NCBI GenBank assembly: GCA_964610155.1
Contig: CAZSUY010000004.1
Location: 67,256-131,255, forward strand
Reading direction: 5' to 3'
DNA: 64,000 nt
Origin: JAFGBM01 sp964610155
GTDB lineage: Bacteria; Actinomycetota; Actinomycetes; Actinomycetales; Demequinaceae
Shown piece by piece: positions 7,368 to 15,742 of this stretch. The notes beneath the pieces were generated by a model. That model was not told the origin of the DNA and did no database searches. It worked only from the letters and a program-made list of their open reading frames with translations. Position 1 is the stretch's first letter, and every line of letters starts with the position of its first letter. Both the position numbers and the translations under genes were made by a program.

Positions 7368-8654
7368 TCAGGGGCGGACATGGCCTTCCCCATGCACGAT
7401 CCATGTGGTTGTCGTCAGTTCCTCCAACCCCATCGGACCCCGGGCATGGAGCTTCTGGGTGGAGATACCAATCTCAGCCCCGAGGCCGAACTCCCCCCCA
7501 TCCGTGAAGCGAGTCGAGGCGTTTACCATTACGACCGCAGAATCGAGTCCCTCTATGAAGGCCTCTGCGGAACCGATGTCGTCCGTGACGATCGCCTCGG
7601 TGTGTCCCGTGCCGTAAGCGCGGATGTGGGTGATTGCCTCATCCAGGTTCGCGACGACCCTAACGGCGATGTCGTGGGAAAGGTACTCCGTCGCCCAGTC
7701 GTCTTCCGTCGCCGGGACGGTGGCGACGCCTTCGGGGGCGAAAGACGCTGCCTCCCCATCCGCGTGAAGGGTGACGCCCGCGTCGGCAAGCGCCTGAAGG
7801 ACCGCCGAGAGCACCCGCGGTGCTGCGTCGCGATGAACGAGCAGGGTCTCCGCTGCGTTGCAGACCCCCACCCGCTGTGCCTTCGAGTTCACCGTGATGG
7901 CAACCGATCGGTCAACCGGAGCGGACACGTCCAGATAGACGTGACAGTTCCCCTCACCGGTTTCAATGGCAGGGACCGTCGATTCGGTCACGACGGCCTG
8001 GATAAGGTCGTGCCCTCCCCTGGGTATCAGCACATCGACGAGTCCCCTCGCTGTCATTAGCACCTTCGCCCCTTCGCGACCATAGGCGTCGATGCTCTGG
8101 ATCGCGGCTCTGGGTAGGCCGCTTGCCTCAAGGGCGTCCCCAAGAACCTCGACGATGGCGACATTCGACGCCTGGGCGGAAGAACCACCGCGGAGGACGG
8201 CCGCGTTCCCTGATTTCAAGGCGAGGCCGGCGACATCGACGGTGACGTTCGGGCGAGCCTCATAGATCATTCCGATCACGCCCAACGGAACGGCCTTCTG
8301 AACCAATCGGAGCCCGTTGGGAAGGGTCCATCCCTTGAGAATCCTGCCAACGGGATCCGGAAGCGCCGCAAGGTCTTTGAGAGCGATCGAGGCCTTGACG
8401 ATCCTCTCCTCCGTGAACGTGAGCCGATCGAGCAGCCCCGGAGCCATGTCGGCATCTCTCGCTCGCCCAACATCCACAAGGTTCGCCTTGAGGACAGTGT
8501 CCGATCGGGCGACCAGGGCGTCGGCCATGGAAATAAGGGCAGAATCCTTGAGGGAGCTGGGGGTGGGGGCTAGCACCCGCGACGCCTCCTTGGCGAGCCG
8601 GCATACCTCCAGTACGGCCCTGCTCGCGTCCGTCCCAATGTCCGTTTCGGTCAT
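7368..8654 (-). CDS. proA: Glutamate-5-semialdehyde dehydrogenase (gamma-glutamyl phosphate reductase)
   Basis: ProA reduces gamma-glutamyl phosphate with NADPH in proline synthesis. The 428 residues include KAVPLGVIGMIYEARPNVTVD, LKSGNAAVLRGGSSA, and the catalytic cysteine in NSKAQRVGVCNAAETLLV. The C-terminal EFGLGAEIGISTQKLHARGPMGL is typical. The frame is open further upstream inside proB, but the start at ATG 8654 lies 10 bp after the proB stop and matches normal ProA length. Confidence 0.97.
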   Translation of the reverse strand: MTETDIGTDASRAVLEVCRLAKEASRVLAPTPSSLKDSALISMADALVARSDTVLKANLVDVGRARDADMAPGLLDRLTFTEERIVKASIALKDLAALPDPVGRILKGWTLPNGLRLVQKAVPLGVIGMIYEARPNVTVDVAGLALKSGNAAVLRGGSSAQASNVAIVEVLGDALEASGLPRAAIQSIDAYGREGAKVLMTARGLVDVLIPRGGHDLIQAVVTESTVPAIETGEGNCHVYLDVSAPVDRSVAITVNSKAQRVGVCNAAETLLVHRDAAPRVLSAVLQALADAGVTLHADGEAASFAPEGVATVPATEDDWATEYLSHDIAVRVVANLDEAITHIRAYGTGHTEAIVTDDIGSAEAFIEGLDSAVVMVNASTRFTDGGEFGLGAEIGISTQKLHARGPMGLEELTTTTWIVHGEGHVRP

Positions 8655-8664
8655 AGACCCAAGG

Positions 8665-9792
8665 TTACTCAGGCCGACGAACGACGACGAGGTCGTCGAC
8701 ATGAACCAGTTCCCTCGCGTACTCCTCGCCCAGCTCCTCCCGAAGCCGCTTAGTACTGAGGCCGAGCATCGCCGGAATCTGATGCGAAGCGAACCGGGCG
8801 AATCCACGCGCTATTAAGATCCCGTCCGGTCCGACCAGTTCGATGGGATTCCCCACCTCGAACTCACCCCTGACCGCGGTCACTCCCGCCGCGAGCAGCG
8901 AAGCCTTCCCGGCACACACGGCCTTGGCCGCGCCTGCGTCTAGGACCAGTTGCCCGTGGGTCTCCGCTACCGTAGCGAGCCACTGGAGTCGGCTCGTCGA
9001 GCGCTTCCCGGTCGGAGCGAACAGGGTGCCGACATCCTCACCCTGGATGGCTCGGGAGGCATTCTCCGCGCTCGTCAGGAGCACGGCCGTTCCCACCCCC
9101 GTCGCGATCGCCGCGGCCTCCAGTTTGGTCACCATCCCACCGGTCCCCAGGAGGTGTCCCCGGTGGGAGATGTCGATGTCCGCGGTGTCTTTCATGGCAT
9201 CGACCCTCTTGATGCGGCGAGCCCCCGGAATGTCGGGGGCGGAGGTATAGAGAGCGTCCACATCCGTGAGAAGCAGGAGACCATCCGCATGAACCACGGT
9301 AGCTACGAGCGCGGCAAGCCTGTCATTGTCGCCGAAACGAATCTCGTCGGTCGCCACCGTGTCGTTCTCGTTGACAACGGGGACGACACCGAGTTCTAGG
9401 AGCCGGTCGAAGGCCCGCCGAACGTTCCCGTAATGGACGCGTCTTACGAGATCGTCGGATGTAAGGAGGACCTGCCCGACCTTCATCCCATGTCGAGCGA
9501 AGGCCTGAGTGTAGGCAGCTATTAGCAGACCCTGCCCGACCGAGGCCGTTGCCTGTGCCGTAGCCAGATCCTTGGGACGTTCCTTGAGCCCGAGGGGCAC
9601 GAGGCCGGAGGCGATCGATCCCGACGTCACTAGGACGACCTTCTGCCCCCGGTTGCGCATGGTAGCGATGACATCGACAAGCGCGGTGAGGGCGTCCTCG
9701 TCGAGGTGCCCATCCATCCCCGTGAGCGAGGATGACCCAATTTTCACGACGACGCACCCGGCGCGCACGAAGCGCTGACGAACCTCGGTCAT
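8665..9792 (-). CDS. proB: Glutamate 5-kinase
   Basis: ProB phosphorylates glutamate, the first step to proline. Residues 10-260 form the amino-acid kinase domain (VVVKIGSSSLTG, VLVTSGSIASG, VPVVNENDTVATDEIRFGDNDRLAA, GTGGMVTKLEAA). The remainder is a C-terminal PUA domain (AVRGEFEVGNPIELVGPDGILIARGF). Its ATG overlaps the obgE stop in an ATGA, so translation is probably coupled. The order obgE-proB-proA is the usual actinobacterial one. Confidence 0.97.
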   Translation of the reverse strand: MTEVRQRFVRAGCVVVKIGSSSLTGMDGHLDEDALTALVDVIATMRNRGQKVVLVTSGSIASGLVPLGLKERPKDLATAQATASVGQGLLIAAYTQAFARHGMKVGQVLLTSDDLVRRVHYGNVRRAFDRLLELGVVPVVNENDTVATDEIRFGDNDRLAALVATVVHADGLLLLTDVDALYTSAPDIPGARRIKRVDAMKDTADIDISHRGHLLGTGGMVTKLEAAAIATGVGTAVLLTSAENASRAIQGEDVGTLFAPTGKRSTSRLQWLATVAETHGQLVLDAGAAKAVCAGKASLLAAGVTAVRGEFEVGNPIELVGPDGILIARGFARFASHQIPAMLGLSTKRLREELGEEYARELVHVDDLVVVRRPE

Positions 9793-11342
9793 CCCGAGCC
9801 CCCTTCCTCCTCGTCGGTCCCCTTGAAGTCTTCCGGACCCGATGAGACCCAGTGTCCCGCGTCCCTCTCCGTTCTCAGTTCCTCACGCGCCGCGGCCTTC
9901 GCATCCATTCGCTCGTGATGGGAACGCCTGCGTTGTTCCCGACTGGCTCGACGGGTGTCTTCCCATTCCTCAAGTTGGAGATCCCCACCCCTTGCGCCCA
10001 GAAGCTCGGCTCCAGCAACCATGCTCGGCTGCCAATCGAAGACGACACCCCCCTTGCGATCTCCGATGATCACCATCGCCCCGGGGGCGGCCCCAGCGCG
10101 AAATAGCTCCTCCTCGACCCCAAGGCGAGCCAGCCTCTCAGCAAGGAAGCCGACCGCCTCGTCGTTTGCGAAGTCCGTCTGATGCACCCATCTCTCGGGC
10201 TTGCTCCCCCTCACCTCGAAAGCCGCCCCCTCTGGAGTATCGACCCTGGTCACCGCAAACCCGGAATCATCGACTGCGCGCGGTCTGAGGACGATCCGCG
10301 AGGTCTCCACGATGGCGGCCGCCCTGGCCTCTCGGACCATGGAGGCGAGCGCATATCCCAGTGCCGGAAGACCTTCGTGAGTCACCGCGCTTACCTCGTA
10401 CACCTGGAGTCCCCTTGCCTCGATGTCCGCTCGCGTCATTGCCGCGATCCGACGACCGTCGGGGACATCAACCTTGTTCAAGACGACAACCCGAGGACGC
10501 TCGGACAGGGCCGGCCCTCCGGCTAAAGCGTCATCATATTGTTTGAGCTCGGTCTCGATCGCGTCGAGGTCCCTCACGGGGTCACGATCGGCCTCAAGGG
10601 CTGCCGTATCAATCACGTGGGCAATAACGCCGGATCGCTCGACATGACGGAGAAAATCGAGACCGAGTCCCTTTCCCTCCGAGGCTCCGGGTATGAGTCC
10701 GGGCACGTCAGCCATGGTGAAACGCGCCTGACCGGCCTTGACCACCCCGATGTTGGGCACAAGGGTTGTGAAGGGGTAGTCGGCGATCTTCGGTCGAACC
10801 GATGACATCGCCGCGATAAGGGATGACTTCCCGGCACTCGGAAAACCGACGAGGGCGACATCCGCGATGGACTTGAGTTCAAGGACGACGGTGACCTCCT
10901 CGCCGGGCTCTCCTAGCAACGCGAAGCCCGGGGCCTTGCGACGCCTAGAAGCGAGGGCGGCGTTACCGAGTCCTCCCCTCCCTCCCTTTGCGACGATGAA
11001 CTCCGTCCCGGCGCCGACCAGATCAGCCAGGGTTGCGCCATCGTCCGACACAACGACCGTCCCGCTGGGAACGTTGAGGACGAGGTTGTCGGCCGAGGCC
11101 CCCTCCTTGGTGTCACCTCCACCTGGGGCGCCGTTCTCCGCGCGCCGATGTGGGGAATAGTGATAGTCGAGAAGCGTCGTCATCTGGGGATCGACGCGGA
11201 GGATCACCGATCCGCCGTGACCACCGTTGCCACCATCGGGGCCGCCGAGAGCCTTGTACTTGGTGCGACGCACGGAGGCGATGCCCCTGCCGCCGCTACC
11301 CGCCATGGCATGGAGGGTGATTCGGTCGACAAACGTCGCCAT
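9789..11342 (-). CDS. obgE: GTPase Obg/CgtA
   Basis: Obg is a GTPase of late large-subunit ribosome assembly. The 517 residues hold the glycine-rich Obg fold (GSGGRGIASVRRTKYKALGGPDGGNGGHGG), the G domain with GFPSAGKSSL (P-loop), DVPGL and NKVD, and the C-terminal OCT domain (FEVRGSKPERWVHQTDF). A charged tail of about 70 residues follows (EDTRRASREQRRRSHHERMD...), an extension commonly variable in actinobacteria. Shine-Dalgarno GAGGAGG precedes ATG 11342. rpmA lies 80 bp upstream on the same strand. Confidence 0.97.
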   Translation of the reverse strand: MATFVDRITLHAMAGSGGRGIASVRRTKYKALGGPDGGNGGHGGSVILRVDPQMTTLLDYHYSPHRRAENGAPGGGDTKEGASADNLVLNVPSGTVVVSDDGATLADLVGAGTEFIVAKGGRGGLGNAALASRRRKAPGFALLGEPGEEVTVVLELKSIADVALVGFPSAGKSSLIAAMSSVRPKIADYPFTTLVPNIGVVKAGQARFTMADVPGLIPGASEGKGLGLDFLRHVERSGVIAHVIDTAALEADRDPVRDLDAIETELKQYDDALAGGPALSERPRVVVLNKVDVPDGRRIAAMTRADIEARGLQVYEVSAVTHEGLPALGYALASMVREARAAAIVETSRIVLRPRAVDDSGFAVTRVDTPEGAAFEVRGSKPERWVHQTDFANDEAVGFLAERLARLGVEEELFRAGAAPGAMVIIGDRKGGVVFDWQPSMVAGAELLGARGGDLQLEEWEDTRRASREQRRRSHHERMDAKAAAREELRTERDAGHWVSSGPEDFKGTDEEEGGSG

Positions 11343-11422
11343 GAATCCTCCTCATCCATCCGGCGCGACCGTGGGATTCACCCCGTTATCGCCGAGGAAG
11401 CCGAGGCTGCACTCACTCGTTT

Positions 11423-11674
11423 CTAGGGGACGACGATATCGACAATGCGTCGACCGCGGCGGGTGCCAAACTTGACCGCCCCCGGCGTCAGGGCAAAGAG
11501 GGTGTCATCCTTGCCACGCCCGACACCGAGACCTGGGTGGAAGTGCGTTCCACGCTGGCGCACGATGATCTCGCCGGCGTGGACGACCTCTCCACCGAAC
11601 CGCTTGACCCCTAGGTACTGGGGGCTCGAGTCCCGACCGTTGCGCGAGGCGCTCGCGCCTTTCTTGTGTGCCAT
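11423..11674 (-). CDS. rpmA: 50S ribosomal protein L27
   Basis: The 83-residue protein begins MAHKKGASASRNGRDSSPQY and continues with LGVKRFGGEVVHAGEIIVRQRGT, the invariant L27 core near the peptidyl-transferase centre. No N-terminal extension needing cleavage is present. GAGGAG precedes the ATG. It follows rplU by 13 bp. Confidence 0.98.
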   Translation of the reverse strand: MAHKKGASASRNGRDSSPQYLGVKRFGGEVVHAGEIIVRQRGTHFHPGLGVGRGKDDTLFALTPGAVKFGTRRGRRIVDIVVP

Positions 11675-11687
11675 GGCGACTCCTCGC

Positions 11688-11996
11688 TTACGTGATGCTC
11701 GTGACCTTCAGACGCGTGAGGTCCTGTCGGTGCCCCTGGCGCTTCCGGTATCCGGTTTTGTTCTTGTACTTGAGGATGATGATCTTCGGGCCGCGCTCGT
11801 CGCGTACAACCTTGCAGGCCACCTTGACACCCGAAAGGGTTTTCGCGTCCGAGGTGACCTTCTCACCATCGACGACCAAGAGCGCGGGCAGGTGGATCGT
11901 GGATCCGGCATCCGCCTTCAGCCGATCAACGACAACGACATCGCCAACGGAAACCTTCTCCTGACGGCCTCCGGCCTTGACGATCGCGTACACCAT
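11688..11996 (-). CDS. rplU: 50S ribosomal protein L21
   Basis: The 102-residue protein has the L21 pattern MVYAIVKAGGRQEKVSVGD at the N-terminus and KIIILKYKNKTGYRKRQGHRQ near the C-terminus, where it contacts 23S rRNA. The start is ATG 11996, with AAGGA about 7 bases upstream; the frame is open further upstream but that part is not L21. It heads the rplU-rpmA-obgE-proB-proA string. Confidence 0.97.
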   Translation of the reverse strand: MVYAIVKAGGRQEKVSVGDVVVVDRLKADAGSTIHLPALLVVDGEKVTSDAKTLSGVKVACKVVRDERGPKIIILKYKNKTGYRKRQGHRQDLTRLKVTSIT

Positions 11997-12059
11997 GATG
12001 CTGTCCTTGACTCTCGGTTGATCCCCGCCGCCTTCCGCACTATCCGGATGGGGCTGAAT

Positions 12060-12320
12060 GACGGGTGCGGGCGCGAAGGCGCCAGCGGACAACGATACCC
12101 GGTGGCGCACCTGTGGGTCAAACGACCCACGACCGTTCGATCGAATGATTGGCCGTGCGCAATTTGACGTTCGGCCCGATGAGGACATCATTGCTGATGG
12201 TGATGAGGGCGGGCAGACGAAACCCTCTGGCACGACCGAGCCGAAGATCGCCTGGAGTACGAGCTGGACCGTCTTTGGGCCTCGCTCGTACTCCTCGGCG
12301 AAGCGGGCGGTGCCTCGGTG
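12060..12320 (-). pseudogene. Decayed hexapeptide-repeat (maltose/galactoside O-acetyltransferase-like) gene
   Basis: Translated fragments in two reverse-strand frames resemble one protein. ARFAEEYERGPKTVQLVLQ leading to AIFGSVVPEG looks like the N-terminal helical part of Maa/NodL-type acetyltransferases. About 30 bases further on, in another frame, ALITISNDVLIGPNVKLRTA continuing to NHS matches the left-handed beta-helix and the catalytic His region of that family. The central part is missing and a stop follows soon after. I infer a remnant broken by a deletion and a frameshift. It fills most of the 328 bp between the lipoprotein gene and rplU. Confidence 0.5.
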
Positions 12321-12324
12321 AGGC

Positions 12325-12960
12325 TTACCCGATGGGGCAGTACTCCATCGACATGGAGTATTTGTTGTCCAGGGTGGGGGACGCATACCAGGACTGGCCG
12401 TGACCCTCGATCACATAGACCGTCGCGCGGCCTCCGTAGTCCCAAGCCATGTCGCCCTCTGTCCAGCGAGGCTCTTTCGAGACGATGGTCCAGCCAGCGG
12501 CCGTTGCCGCGTCTTCGAACCACTCCTCGCCGAGCGTGAGGTCGTCCTCGGTGAGGTCGGGCTTCCCCCCCGTTGCGCCGTCCGCGAGCGGAAGCCCGAG
12601 GGCATACCCGCCCGGGCCCGGGCAGGTAATGGCGCTTTCCCCTTCGGTCCCGCGAAGGCTCAGAGACTCCCCATCGCTGAACTCAAACGGATCGCCGTTT
12701 GCGGGGATGGGTAGTTCTGGTGCCAGCAGAGCCTTAAGAGACGCGGAATACTCCCCATAAGACTCGATGTCGGTCGGGCTCTCTACGGACTCCCACTGCC
12801 GGACGAGATCCGAACTGCCTATAGGTGGAGTGTCATCGTCGCTGGGAACCCCGTTGGTTTGCGACGCGGAGCCATTAGGGGTGGAGTCCCCGCCGCAACC
12901 CGCGAGGGCGAGTGCCACCCCGCCAATCAGTGCCGTGATCCATGGTCGTCGAATCGCCAC
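12325..12960 (-). CDS. Secreted lipoprotein, unknown function
   Basis: The 211 residues start with a signal peptide ending in the lipobox LAGC (Cys near residue 22), followed by a Gly/Ser/Asp linker. The mature part has two further cysteines (ITCPGPGG and the C-terminal MEYCPIG), which could form a disulfide. The C-terminal half (WFEDAATAAGWTIVSKEPRW...) recalls small lipoproteins of actinobacteria, but I cannot name the family. GTG 12960 is preceded by GAGAGGAGG at good spacing. It stands alone between rne and rplU. Confidence 0.8.
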   Translation of the reverse strand: MAIRRPWITALIGGVALALAGCGGDSTPNGSASQTNGVPSDDDTPPIGSSDLVRQWESVESPTDIESYGEYSASLKALLAPELPIPANGDPFEFSDGESLSLRGTEGESAITCPGPGGYALGLPLADGATGGKPDLTEDDLTLGEEWFEDAATAAGWTIVSKEPRWTEGDMAWDYGGRATVYVIEGHGQSWYASPTLDNKYSMSMEYCPIG

Positions 12961-13213
12961 GATTTCCTCCTCTCGTTTCCTGACCCCTGGTATTGGGTGT
13001 CAAGCGTCCTCATTTGAGGCTACTTGGATCCCCTATAGCCATCCAGGACGTAGGCCCCGGGTCTGTGGGGTGGCTCACGCCCTGGCCCGCCGACGTGGCG
13101 AACCTCACTCCGCTACGGCGCGTGATCGTTCGTTGGTTTGAGACGGCGATGCTACTCGTCGAGGAACACGGAGGGTCGAGGACGAGGGCCCGGGCGAGTT
13201 CGACCCACTTCCG

Positions 13214-15388
13214 CTACTTCCCGGGCTCGGCCGCCCTACCCTCACTTTGCTCGGCCGCCTTACCCTCGGTCGACTCGGGTACCGTCAAAGCTTCCTCCGG
13301 CTCGGAGATCCCTTGGTGGTGAGCCTTCTCGGCCGCGGCTGCGATGCTCGCGAGGGTCATCTTGACGGATTCCCTGGCCTCGGATCGATCGTCGAGCGCA
13401 TGGGTCTCGGGTCGCTCGTCGCTCTTCTTCTGGCCTCGACGGCCGCCCTTCTCGCTGGACGGCTCGCCCGTGTCAACCACCGGTTCGCCGTGCACCAGAA
13501 AGCCCCTTCCTTTGCAGTGCTCACAAACCTCCGAGAACGCCTCGACCAAGCCTTGGCCCACACGTTTGCGCGTCATCTGCACGAGCCCGAGCGAAGTCAC
13601 CTCGGCCACCTGATGCTTCGTACGATCACGTCCCAAGCACTCGATGAGGCGCCGGAGTACGCGGTCACGGTTCGCCTCGAGCAGCATGTCAACGAAGTCG
13701 ACGACGATGATCCCGCCGATATCCCTGAGTCGGAGCTGCCGAACGATCTCCTCAGCCGCCTCCAGGTTGTTGAGGGTCATCGTCTCCTCGAGCGTCCCCC
13801 CCTTGCCGACGAACTTGCCGGTGTTGACGTCAATGACGGTCATCGCCTCGGTGCGATCGATAACAAGGGATCCCCCCGATGGGAGCCATACCTTGCGTGC
13901 CATTCCCTTGGCGAGCTGTTCATCGATGCGAGCCTCCGCGAATACGTCCTTGTCCCCGAGGAATCGGTGGAGACGCTCCTGGAGGTCTGGGGCGACCTGG
14001 CCGACGTATGCGCTTAGTGAATTCCACGTGTCCTCGCCCTGGATGGTCAGGGAGTCGAAGTCCCCGTTGAAGATGTCTCGGACGACGCGGATGGCCATGT
14101 CCGGCTCCCCCCGAAGGAGTTGCGGGGCCTTTCCGCTAGTGGCCGACTCTTCTATCCCCTGCCACTGACGCATGAGACGCTCGACATCTGCGCGCAATTC
14201 CTCCTCGCTCGCTCCTTCGGCGGCGGTTCTAACGATGACCCCCGAATCGGACGGGAGTACCTCACGGAGGAGCTTCTTCAGGCGATTGCGTTCGGTATCG
14301 GGAAGCCGCCGGGAGATGCCCGTCACCCCGCCTCCCGGGAGGAGGACGAGGTATCTGCCCGCGAGCGAAATCTGAGACGTGACCCTGGCCCCCTTGTGGC
14401 CTATTGGGTCCTTCGTCACCTGCACCATGATCGAATCGCCCGGCTTGAGGGCGAGTTCGATGCGACGGGGCTTTCCTTCAAGGCTCGCCGCGTCCCAGTT
14501 GACCTCACCGGCGTAGAGGACGGCGTTTCGCCCGGGTCCGATGTCGACGAAAGCAGCCTCCATTCCCGGAAGGACATTTTGAACCCGCGCCTGATAGACG
14601 TTCCCCGCGATCGACTGTTCGGCTTGGTGGGAGACATAGTGCTCGACGAGGATGTCGTCCTCAAGCACGGCAATCTGGACACGACCGTCCTTCTCCCGAA
14701 CGACCATCGATCGCTTCACGCTCTCGCGACGGGCAAGGAACTCGGCCTCGGACAGGATCGGCCGACGGGTGTCACGACCCTCGCGTCGATGCTGGCGCTT
14801 GGCCTGAAGGCGGGTAGAACCGGCAAGGGAGTCTTCGCGCCCGGCCGACGACCTTCCATGGCCACTCCCGCGCCGTCGACGCCGGGGCGCCCCACTCGAC
14901 GGGCCGTTGTCGGAACCGCCCTCCCCCTCGTGTGAGCCCTCATCGCGAGTTCCGCCTTCCGAAAAGGTGGACGTCCGCCCACCGCGACCCCGGCTGCCTC
15001 GGCGGCGACGGCGCGTCGCCGTGCCCTCGCCTGTTTCAGGCGTCTCGCCCTCTGCTGCCTTAGCCTCCGAGTTCCCCTTGGCGGCGTCCGATGACGCCTT
15101 AGGCTTTGGGGCCCGCGTCGTCGTCTTGGTGACTTCGGTGGCCGACCCGGCCTTCGCGGCTGTAGCTTTCTTCGCGGCCGGGGCTTTCTTCGCTGCTGGA
15201 GCTTTCTTCGCTGCTGGAGCTTTCTTCGCTGCCTGGCCCTTGCTGGTTGCTGTGCTCTTTTCCGGTTTTGCTACGGGCTCCCCTGCGGAGGCCGAGGCGC
15301 GACGAGGCCGTGGCGCGGTAGCCGGTTCGGGTGCCTTGAAAATGACGGCGCTCTTGGCGCCTTCGCGTATGACGTTGTCCTCGCTCAC
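13214..15388 (-). CDS. rne: Ribonuclease E/G family endoribonuclease
   Basis: The 724-residue enzyme cuts single-stranded RNA in mRNA decay and rRNA maturation. Residues 1-220 are disordered and basic, with four AAKKAP-type repeats and arginine-rich blocks typical of actinobacterial RNase E. An S1 domain follows (IAGNVYQARVQNVLPGMEAAFVDIG), then the catalytic DNase I-like domain with RTEAMTVIDVNTGKFVGKG and IVVDFVDM, whose aspartates bind Mg. The Zn-link motif is CEHCKGRG. An acidic tail ends the protein. GTG 15388 is preceded by GAGG. The leader upstream is rich in inverted repeats. Confidence 0.95.
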   Translation of the reverse strand: MSEDNVIREGAKSAVIFKAPEPATAPRPRRASASAGEPVAKPEKSTATSKGQAAKKAPAAKKAPAAKKAPAAKKATAAKAGSATEVTKTTTRAPKPKASSDAAKGNSEAKAAEGETPETGEGTATRRRRRGSRGRGGRTSTFSEGGTRDEGSHEGEGGSDNGPSSGAPRRRRRGSGHGRSSAGREDSLAGSTRLQAKRQHRREGRDTRRPILSEAEFLARRESVKRSMVVREKDGRVQIAVLEDDILVEHYVSHQAEQSIAGNVYQARVQNVLPGMEAAFVDIGPGRNAVLYAGEVNWDAASLEGKPRRIELALKPGDSIMVQVTKDPIGHKGARVTSQISLAGRYLVLLPGGGVTGISRRLPDTERNRLKKLLREVLPSDSGVIVRTAAEGASEEELRADVERLMRQWQGIEESATSGKAPQLLRGEPDMAIRVVRDIFNGDFDSLTIQGEDTWNSLSAYVGQVAPDLQERLHRFLGDKDVFAEARIDEQLAKGMARKVWLPSGGSLVIDRTEAMTVIDVNTGKFVGKGGTLEETMTLNNLEAAEEIVRQLRLRDIGGIIVVDFVDMLLEANRDRVLRRLIECLGRDRTKHQVAEVTSLGLVQMTRKRVGQGLVEAFSEVCEHCKGRGFLVHGEPVVDTGEPSSEKGGRRGQKKSDERPETHALDDRSEARESVKMTLASIAAAAEKAHHQGISEPEEALTVPESTEGKAAEQSEGRAAEPGK
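15165..15236 (-). repeat. Four 18-bp tandem repeats inside rne (AAKKAP-type units)
   Basis: On the plus strand the unit is gctttcttcgctgctgga. Units begin at 15165, 15183, 15201 and 15219; the second and third are identical and the first and fourth differ at a few bases. They encode the Lys/Ala/Pro stretch of the RNase E N-terminal region and could vary in copy number. Confidence 0.85.
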
Positions 15389-15742
15389 GGCGGGTACCTC
15401 GCGTCAGGGTGGGCCACACCCCCACCCGACAATTGTCGGACGCGGCTGACAATTCAGCCGCGGAAGCTTCGCGGTCGCGGCGGACAGCGGCGCCTGAGGC
15501 GGTGGTTATGCGCCCCCGGAAATCACCTTCGCAGGTTTCCCCACGGGGATCCGGCCGGGACAGCCAACCACGAGTCGCTGCGTCTGTCGCACGGTGGGCA
15601 CACGGTGTGGCCGTGTGCGGACCTTGACCCATTGTGGCACATCCTGTGGCGAACTGCGGGATCCCCTCATTAGGGTTGCCTCAGAGGGGCCGTTTCTGGT
15701 CCTAGGCCTTTTCGATCACCGATGTCCGAGGGAGAGACCGCC
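15389..15742. promoter_or_regulatory. Divergent rne/cydA intergenic region with several inverted repeats
   Basis: This 354 bp stretch holds no gene I can support. It contains a 14-bp palindrome CCGACAATTGTCGG (15426-15439). An 8-bp stem GCGGCTGA/TCAGCCGC with loop CAAT follows at 15442-15461. A third inverted repeat, GCACACGG-TGTGG-CCGTGTGC, lies at 15598-15618. The first two lie 38-73 bp upstream of the rne start and would be in its mRNA leader if transcription begins further up. The third could be an operator for either gene. No convincing promoter hexamers were found for cydA. Confidence 0.5.

Noticed and set aside
14120..14935. Plus-strand open frame (271 codons) opposite rne
   Set aside because: High-GC shadow frame: the minus strand encodes the S1 and catalytic domains of RNase E over the same bases.
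15165..15236. Short regular repeats that could suggest a CRISPR array
   Set aside because: Units are 18 bp, adjacent, without spacers, and code for a Lys/Ala/Pro tail in frame. No CRISPR or cas gene was seen in the window.
15668..15690. Half iron-box-like TTAGGGTTGCCTCA upstream of cydA
   Set aside because: Only about 11 of 19 positions match and just the left half is good; not enough to call a DtxR/IdeR site.
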